Assembly (NCBI GenBank): GCA_021442545.1 | Contig: JABUSX010000441.1 | Location: 1-8,126 of the forward strand | Source of the DNA: Eubacterium sp. | Lineage (GTDB): Bacteria; Bacillota; Clostridia; Lachnospirales; Lachnospiraceae | Direction: 5' to 3' | DNA length: 8,126 bases | Shown: piece after piece, positions 4,401-8,126 of the stretch | How positions within the stretch are numbered: the stretch's first letter is position 1 | Layout of the letters: each line of letters opens with the position of its first letter | The notes under the pieces: model-generated | What the model saw: the letters and a program-made list of their open reading frames with translations, nothing else | Told to the model about the DNA's origin: nothing | Databases searched by the model: none | Position numbers and translations under genes: made by a program

Positions 4401-7140
4401 TCTCGAAGGCGTGCGCATAAGAGGTGAGATCGAATGGATCGACCTGGATGCGGGAAAGCGTCCTGCCTCCGTTACACTGCAGCTTTATAAGGGAAATGCC
4501 TATGTTTCCGGTACGAAGATGACGGTTTCCGGCACCGGAAGCATCTGGACCTACAGCTTCAAAGATAAAAAGAATAACGACATCTACTACCCCCTGCGGG
4601 ATGATGCCGGCAATATTGTGAACTATGAGGTGAGAGAGAGCGTTGTGGACGGTTATATCCGCTCCGTTTCCCCGAAAGAAGGAGATCCCTTCTTCCAGTA
4701 CATAACGAACAGAGTCTGCTATTACGTCTACTATTATACGGGAGAAGGAACGGGCAAGGTCCTTACCACACAGGAATACAGCCTCGTACCGGACGGACAG
4801 GGCGGCTATACCTATCCGCTCCTCAGTACGAAGGGCGTGATCTATCGTCCGGGAAATGAACGTGTCGTGTCGCACTGGAACTATAAATCAGGCGGTCAGA
4901 CAATAGAGTATCCATACAACATGGATCTTCAGCCGGAAGCACAGAATTATGTCACGAAGGATATGAACCTGACGGCCTATATCGAAACGGCACATACGAT
5001 CACGTACAACACGATGGTGCCGGGCGTTTATGTGGAATCCCAGGTCTATCTGCCGGCCGAGACAACAAGGGCACCGCAGTCTCCTTCCTTCGAGGGACTG
5101 ATCTTTGAAGGCTGGTATACAGAGCAGGAATGCCGGAATCCGTTTACCTTCGGCAGTACGATCAGTCAGGACATTACACTTTATGCGAAGTGGTCCTCGG
5201 ATTCGAAGGCGGCTTACCGTGTCATTCTCTGGGCGGAGAGCGCATCAGATGTGCGTCTGACCGATGCGGCGGGAAATGATCTTCCCTTCGAGAGAACCTT
5301 TGATTATTACGAATCGCATCAGATCACACCGGATAAGAGTACCGTATCCATCTTTGAAAGCGTAGACCGGTTTGTCGAAGAAGGAGGAATCTCACAATAT
5401 CTGAGAGCCTGTCCGGAAGGCTTCTATTATGCGGGATGGAATTCCAGAAACACGGTATTCCGTGCGGATGGGACAACTGTTATCAACGTGTATTTCAACC
5501 GGTGTAATTTCGATATTGCATTCCATAATATACCAACGACGGTGATCGAGCCTGAACAGGTTACGGCAAAGAAAGGTGCATTTGATTCAAATTACTACAT
5601 AAAAACCATATACAAGATAACAAACGAGAGCGGAAAAGCCTACAATTCGACTTACGGGTATCTGTATACGGACGAGAGTCTGAACACGATTCTGCCGTAC
5701 AGCAGCTTATCCAATAATCTGAAATGTTATATAAAGACCCAGAAAACCATCAGCTATACAGATGTCTATCATGGGCTGTATAATCAGGCTTTCTCCACTT
5801 ACGGGTATAAGTGGAAGGGTGATTATGAGTGGCGATATTCGGAGTCTATTTTCGGAGGGACACTGACATCCTTATTCATGTTCTGCTCGGATGAGGCAGT
5901 AAAGAACAATGATACGTATACGCTGAATCTGTATTACTGGAAAAAGATGAATACGGACACCGATCTGTATTTCTACAGGGAAGATCCGGACAATCTCGGT
6001 ACTTACGAGCTTTCGGATACCGTACCTGTCGACTGGGGATGGTTCGGTACATTCTTTACCTTCTCTGAAAAATACAACGGGTATACCATCAGCCAGTACA
6101 GCAAGAGCGATACCTCAACACCGGGGACATGGTATCCGGCCAGAGACGGAGAAACGATCGGCATAGGAAAGAACCTGCATCTGCGGTATTCAGTCAGAAA
6201 ATACGAGCTGACCTTTGACAGTCAGATCCTTTCCGGAGATCAGTATCTCAGAAAAACAGAGGTGCCCTTTGAAAAAACAATGTCAGAGTACAGCGGAACC
6301 GAGCCGATGCTCGGACAGGATACGATCGAGCAGTATGCGGCAAAACACGGAATGAGCAGTGCAGTCCGCACGACGGCCGGTGATTCCTGGTATCTGGACC
6401 GTGAATCTACGATCAAAGCATCCTGGCTTTCGACGCTCTATCTGAACGGCCGTTCCTTCGGTTCTGCGGTGCAGTATTATGACGGCGGAAATCTCTTCAT
6501 GACGATCGTAACCTGCGGTGACGGAAGCCGTGTCTTTATCGATGGCAGCGGAAAGATGTTCAAAGGCTGGTTTAAGGATATGGCAGGTGAGCAGCCCTTT
6601 GATTTTGAAGGAACGATGCCGCTTGGTAATGTCGTGTCCTACGGATACTGGCAGATCCCGCGGGTATGGATCTCCTTCGATCTGCAGGGCGGTTCTGCAC
6701 CGGCCGGAATTTCGGCAAGCATCTACGATCCGCAGGATATCACGGTCAATTCCACCGACGAACTGATGAGACCGGTTCCGGATCCCGTCAGGGAAGGATA
6801 TGATTTTGCCGGATGGATCGATGAAAACGGAAGACCTGCAAACTTCGGTGCAAAATTTGCGGCAGATGCCACCTTCTATGCAGACTGGATCAGCACCACG
6901 GAAGCTTATTCCATCACCTACGATGCAAACGGAGGCAATGCTGCAGCACCGACAGATACGGCGAGGTATCTGCAAAATGCAAAAATCCGGCTCCTGGATT
7001 ACGGCGGCAGAAAGGGAAAAGCGGAATTCATCGGATGGAATACGGAAGCCGACGGCTCCGGACAGGCGTACTATCCGGGACTGACCTATACGATGGGGAC
7101 AGAAGATCTGAAGCTGTACGCACAGTTCGGAGAAGGTTAA
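1417..7140 (+). CDS. Giant type IV prepilin-adhesin fusion (GLUG solenoid, Cna_B, Listeria-Bacteroides repeats)
   Basis: This protein has about 1907 residues, numbered here from ATG 1417. The N-terminus is a class III prepilin signal: basic MFRRIRKNKK, Gly11, then FTLAETLIAIAIIGIVSAIA with Phe at +1 and Glu at +5. A pilin head follows to about residue 190, then an acidic linker (DEEEEEGE, 198-205) and a beta-rich segment. A GLUG-type solenoid spans about 400-775, opened by FDGNYKTIANLNI. Two Cna_B-like domains lie at about 847-996 and 999-1099. A Flg_new (InlB B-type) repeat is at 1194-1259, then a module ending in ADGTTVINVYFNR, an AT-rich Tyr-rich region (about 1369-1525), and degenerate and clear Flg_new repeats ending at 1904. 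The protein ends in Gly-Glu-Gly with no LPXTG motif and no membrane segment, so the prepilin helix is its only visible anchor. It is probably displayed on a pilus as an adhesin. The start is uncertain: GGTGA (1404-1408) serves ATG 1414 or 1417, while GTG 1396 and ATG 1402 are also in frame. Ordinary pilins have 130-200 residues. Confidence 0.93.
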   Translation: MFRRIRKNKKGFTLAETLIAIAIIGIVSAIAFGGAAARQKDSELMELDSAARSVFVAAQNHAAASRASGVWNRFVKDALESGSAGTALGTPMEIMPSDAPEGMTLDNMYSVRVGRDTPEGSIVSLLLPYGAIDESLRTNNNIVIEYNASNGAVYAVWYAKNGPAVTSNTGRGTSSEAKNVRKNSDPMMGYYGGAAAADEEEEEGEIKYFSVSIRNAETLELHICDYNTDYKEGEGLKAVLTGVTSGASQELDMTPADSELSFTKYEYLLDSVTGEGEHFRELFNTTYEGTFIPGEDIKVTVTVEKGKKKVTKEHTDNSLFESVTGNKASVGNGRHLQNLASSVSGLNENTVNPVIRSAVMTRDILWSGTSGAVTARPFLDGEERTAVYDLNGNAYTGQFLSVSNAALSAFDGNYKTIANLNIRANADQAAGLIGEAETEEMTIRNVQLADPSISADGDPVYAGTLLGNGGTSDLTVEGCRVDFTGAADLQTGASYAGTAVGHAGTGSFISISSLTVTGSSGLSVQGAGQTGGVIGAAGGSNSSLNLDNVSVSVGGGSALNVTGGRATGGLIGEIAAGKTAVIDSASATGGGSGDLVLETSSEQSACAGGLIGSVNGGAVTVRNCYATTYVRGVSGAGGLIGSFRAGSGSKIVNSYAGGRTARDAEKDNNSTYIESADAGVQGRWNVISDYASLGQAGGFIGYVSSGVSIANCYSTASAYNSGAGAAGGFIGQVDGSVSVSDCYCTGRVSSGDEESAGCFIGLNGGAAEQNTFYLAGINSGIEASGSRSQTKSSAEKTEDGTEGTPFAKGASPAYIYNANIEEAAYPYTVVNGGAHYGDWPYPGEEGETTFVVRKKMFHRYYDDFGQNEYRDVPFEQNETTQINPSKIKVYVYSYTDDKTDLQPVYDKDGNRVEGELSHQTAHSKEWECRFEDLPEKDESGKTLHYVGREVNTDGQPVMQDGGFYNDLHYGTFLVQYDDSEEPTEEGEVICTISNILEGVRIRGEIEWIDLDAGKRPASVTLQLYKGNAYVSGTKMTVSGTGSIWTYSFKDKKNNDIYYPLRDDAGNIVNYEVRESVVDGYIRSVSPKEGDPFFQYITNRVCYYVYYYTGEGTGKVLTTQEYSLVPDGQGGYTYPLLSTKGVIYRPGNERVVSHWNYKSGGQTIEYPYNMDLQPEAQNYVTKDMNLTAYIETAHTITYNTMVPGVYVESQVYLPAETTRAPQSPSFEGLIFEGWYTEQECRNPFTFGSTISQDITLYAKWSSDSKAAYRVILWAESASDVRLTDAAGNDLPFERTFDYYESHQITPDKSTVSIFESVDRFVEEGGISQYLRACPEGFYYAGWNSRNTVFRADGTTVINVYFNRCNFDIAFHNIPTTVIEPEQVTAKKGAFDSNYYIKTIYKITNESGKAYNSTYGYLYTDESLNTILPYSSLSNNLKCYIKTQKTISYTDVYHGLYNQAFSTYGYKWKGDYEWRYSESIFGGTLTSLFMFCSDEAVKNNDTYTLNLYYWKKMNTDTDLYFYREDPDNLGTYELSDTVPVDWGWFGTFFTFSEKYNGYTISQYSKSDTSTPGTWYPARDGETIGIGKNLHLRYSVRKYELTFDSQILSGDQYLRKTEVPFEKTMSEYSGTEPMLGQDTIEQYAAKHGMSSAVRTTAGDSWYLDRESTIKASWLSTLYLNGRSFGSAVQYYDGGNLFMTIVTCGDGSRVFIDGSGKMFKGWFKDMAGEQPFDFEGTMPLGNVVSYGYWQIPRVWISFDLQGGSAPAGISASIYDPQDITVNSTDELMRPVPDPVREGYDFAGWIDENGRPANFGAKFAADATFYADWISTTEAYSITYDANGGNAAAPTDTARYLQNAKIRLLDYGGRKGKAEFIGWNTEADGSGQAYYPGLTYTMGTEDLKLYAQFGEG
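2701..3699 (+). repeat. GLUG-type beta-solenoid repeat ladder inside the giant pilin
   Basis: Ten versions of the motif [AT]GGLIG recur at codons starting 2701, 2800, 2902, 3004, 3115, 3235, 3322, 3502, 3592 and 3682. The spacings are 33, 34, 34, 37, 40, 29, 60, 30 and 30 residues, and the 60 equals two turns of 30. From the sixth motif on, each is followed by an N-C/S-Y motif in register (RNCYAT, VNSYAG, ANCYST, SDCYCT), as in GLUG-motif proteins. Two copies share a 20-base identity (3235-3254 and 3322-3341), a sign of duplication. This should fold as a beta-solenoid stalk. Confidence 0.8.
3955..4404 (+). other. Cna_B-like domain 1 of the giant pilin, crosslink residues present
   Basis: This follows the Cna_B pattern: VVRKKMF at the first strand, KIKVYVYSYTDD, then WECRFEDLPEKDESGKTLHY, then YVGRE, and a closing TISN. 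The residues needed for a Lys-Asn isopeptide bond are in place: Lys855 two before the Phe that stands for the usual Trp, Glu949 in Y-V-G-R-E, and Asn994. It has a longer insertion than usual before the last strand. Domain limits are by eye. Confidence 0.65.
4411..4713 (+). other. Cna_B-like domain 2 of the giant pilin, crosslink lysine apparently missing
   Basis: The classic order is clear: IEWIDLDAGKRPASVTLQLY, then IWTYSFKD, then VNYEVRES, then VDGYIRSVS, ending YITNR. The catalytic Glu (1074) and terminal Asn (1098) are present. The position two before Trp, normally Lys in V-x-K-x-W, is Ile1005. Unless a different lysine is used, this domain should lack the internal isopeptide bond. Confidence 0.8.
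4996..5193 (+). repeat. Listeria-Bacteroides (Flg_new, InlB B-type) repeat 1 in the giant pilin
   Basis: TITYNTMVPG, then an FEGLIFEGWYTEQECRNPF stretch, then ITLYAKW, matches the Flg_new signature (Y-x-V-x-F/Y, GWYT, LYAKW). It is about 66 residues long. Such repeats form small beta-grasp modules in surface proteins of Bacillota and Bacteroidetes. The stretch at 5209-5502, ending ADGTTVINVYFNR, is a related module often found next to them. Confidence 0.8.
5521..5990 (+). other. AT-rich, Tyr-rich island within the giant pilin gene
   Basis: Hand counting gives 148 G+C in the 360 bases 5521-5880 (41%), against 34 of 60 and 38 of 60 in sampled lines of the solenoid region and 31 of 60 at 6601-6660. 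Codon choice shifts too: ATA for Ile and TTA for Leu appear here, while ATC and CTG dominate elsewhere. The encoded part (about residues 1369-1525) is rich in Tyr, Asn, Ser and Thr (YYIKTIYKITNE, YGYKWKGDYEWRY, LNLYYWKKM). I recognise no family. It may be a swapped-in binding module. Confidence 0.6.
6664..7128 (+). repeat. Two C-terminal Listeria-Bacteroides (Flg_new) repeats of the giant pilin
   Basis: Repeat A (6664-6888) runs from VWISFDLQGGSAPAG through VREGYDFAGW to ATFYADW. Repeat B (6907-7128) runs from YSITYDANGG through AEFIGWNTEADGSGQAY to LKLYAQF. Both carry the F/Y-D-x-x-GG start, the GW centre and the x-Y-A-x-W/F end. A degenerate third copy precedes them (MFKGWFKDMAGEQPFDF, about 6556-6606). 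The protein stops three residues after repeat B. Confidence 0.85.
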
Positions 7141-7150
7141 TTAATAAAAA

Positions 7151-7159
7151 AAGGAGGTG
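7151..7159 (+). promoter_or_regulatory. Strong ribosome binding site AAGGAGGTG
   Basis: This is a near-perfect match to the anti-Shine-Dalgarno sequence, 5 bases before ATG 7165 and only 11 bases after the giant gene's stop. It is far stronger than the sites before the pilin genes, suggesting that the downstream protein is made in greater amount from a shared message. No terminator or promoter is visible in the 24-bp gap. Confidence 0.9.
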
Positions 7160-7164
7160 CGGAA

Positions 7165-8126
7165 ATGAGAAAACAAATCAGAATATTAACAGCGGTTCTG
7201 GTAAGTACCGCACTGATCATACCGGCCGCTTCGATCGGGGCGGAGGAAGAAAAAATGACAGAAGCTTCTTCTGTAAGCATGCTGTCTGAAGAACAGTACA
7301 AAGATTCCGGAAATCAGAATCCTTCTTCAGAATCCCTGGAGAACAATATGCCGGATGTTAACGAATCCATCTTCCATGTCACCGCGGATGAAGAAAACAA
7401 TTCTTCATCCGGTTCGGGCATGGATTCGGAAGACGGTTCATCTTCTGTGTATTACGATTCGGAAAGTGGTTCTTCATCCGGTTCCGATAATTCGGAGAAC
7501 GGTTCTTCTTCCATATTCTATGATTCGGAAAACAGTTCTTCAGAAACTTTCGAAGATTCCGAAAGCGGTTCTTCCGACTGGAGAGAGGATATTTATTCAA
7601 CGGAAGACGAAGACACTGATGCAGATCCGGGCTATTCGATCTACGATGATGTTATGGATGCAGATGACATGTCGGAAGAGACTGAAGACGGGGGTAACGA
7701 AGATACCGGTAAAAACAAGGATAAAGATAATATTAAAGAAGACGAAGAAGAAACAGATGAGGAAGAAGAATTTGATCCCACAAGGATCAGGATCAGCTTC
7801 GCCGATGGCTTCATGCCCCAGATGATCGTCTATGAGGCGGATCGGGAAGACGGAGCATCGGAATACGGATGCATCCTGGATGACAGCGGAATGGCGGACT
7901 TCCTGTACAATAAATTTTATATGCCGGCTATTCTGGGAAGTGCCAGTGTTGATTACAATGATCTGGAAACCGAACGGACAGGAAATATTTACGGCAATAC
8001 GATTCAGAACGGACTCGTCTCCTACGATCGCCTGAAATTCGTCGGCTATGATGCCTGTGTTTATGTCTATGGGGAACCGGTTGCGGTCACAAACGAGATG
8101 AGGGAAGAAAAACCCGGAATCAAGGC
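7165..8126 (+). CDS. Secreted acidic Ser/Asp-repeat protein (partial, runs off the window)
   Basis: At least 320 codons are open to the window edge. The N-terminus is a Sec signal peptide: MRKQIR, then the hydrophobic ILTAVLVSTALIIPAASIGA, with likely cleavage before EEEK. The next 180 or so residues are strongly acidic and low in complexity. They contain five 11-residue units of the form xDSExGSSSxx (residues about 86-140) and an Asp/Glu/Lys run ending EEDE-type (DEEEEFDPT). A folded-looking domain then begins (TRIRISFADGFMPQMIVYEA), with two Cys in the visible part; I recognise no family. The acidic Ser repeats recall SD-type stalks of cell-surface proteins and would be extended and possibly metal-binding or glycosylated. 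It follows the giant pilin by 24 bp and probably shares its transcript. The missing C-terminus would show whether it is anchored (LPXTG or membrane helix) or released. Confidence 0.9.
   Translation, partial: MRKQIRILTAVLVSTALIIPAASIGAEEEKMTEASSVSMLSEEQYKDSGNQNPSSESLENNMPDVNESIFHVTADEENNSSSGSGMDSEDGSSSVYYDSESGSSSGSDNSENGSSSIFYDSENSSSETFEDSESGSSDWREDIYSTEDEDTDADPGYSIYDDVMDADDMSEETEDGGNEDTGKNKDKDNIKEDEEETDEEEEFDPTRIRISFADGFMPQMIVYEADREDGASEYGCILDDSGMADFLYNKFYMPAILGSASVDYNDLETERTGNIYGNTIQNGLVSYDRLKFVGYDACVYVYGEPVAVTNEMREEKPGIK
7420..7584 (+). repeat. Five tandem 33-bp units encoding an 11-residue Ser/Asp repeat
   Basis: The units read MDSEDGSSSVY, YDSESGSSSGS, DNSENGSSSIF, YDSENSSSETF and EDSESGSSDWR. 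They are contiguous with no length change. D/N-S-E, G/S and Ser-Ser are kept in every unit, and an aromatic residue falls at a unit end in most. DNA similarity (GATTCGGAA...GGTTCTTC) is high enough to show duplication, but the units have diverged more than the 12-bp array at 593-700. Confidence 0.85.

Noticed and set aside
4183..4875. 230-codon minus-strand frames within the giant gene (also 6283-6975)
   Set aside because: They lie opposite well-supported domain-coding sequence and carry no recognisable features. They are expected by chance given the codon bias of the + strand.
124..8126. All four main genes lie in the same reading frame, as if one polyprotein
   Set aside because: Each has its own start, leader or signal peptide and stop. 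The gaps contain several stops, and four genes sharing a frame has roughly a 1 in 27 chance.

Overview
The window reads as part of a Gram-positive (Bacillota, probably Clostridia) type IV pilus or type IV-like pseudopilin locus, with every supported gene on the + strand. The assignment rests on three things: class III prepilin leaders, Cna_B and Listeria-Bacteroides (InlB B-type, Flg_new) surface modules typical of host- or gut-associated Bacillota, and strong AAGGAGG-type ribosome binding. TGA, TAA and TGG are used in the standard way (TGG for Trp throughout the giant gene). Base composition is mid-range: hand counts give about 60% GC in the beta-repeat part of the giant gene and about 41% in one internal island. 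I cannot name a species.

Layout. Positions 1-61 probably hold the last codons of an upstream gene. Positions 124-561 encode a small prepilin-like protein. Positions 562-789 hold a perfect-register tandem array of nine 12-bp units (593-700). The array is readable in two sense frames: one looks like a lost Thr-Pro-Gly-rich tail of the upstream pilin, and the other ends in an ATGA overlap with the next start codon. Positions 790-1326 encode a second prepilin. A short gap (1327-1416) carries a weak hairpin and a possible promoter. Positions 1417-7140 encode a protein of about 1907 residues that begins as a type IV prepilin. It continues as a surface adhesin: pilin head, acidic linker, GLUG-type beta-solenoid, two Cna_B domains, and a long C-terminal part with Flg_new/InlB-type repeats. 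It has no sortase motif and no C-terminal membrane anchor. Positions 7165 to the window end encode a Sec-exported, highly acidic protein with an 11-residue Ser/Asp repeat, running off the edge.

Working model (inference). The two small prepilins and the giant prepilin are processed by one prepilin peptidase and assembled into one pilus or pseudopilus. The giant protein would be held in it only by its N-terminal helix and would display an adhesin roughly ten times the size of a usual pilin, most likely at the tip. The acidic secreted protein follows after 24 bp with a strong ribosome binding site and is probably co-transcribed, perhaps as a surface partner. The most unusual points are the pilin-adhesin fusion, the 12-bp array with its two competing frames, a Cna_B domain that seems to lack its crosslinking lysine, and an AT-rich, Tyr-rich island inside the giant gene.
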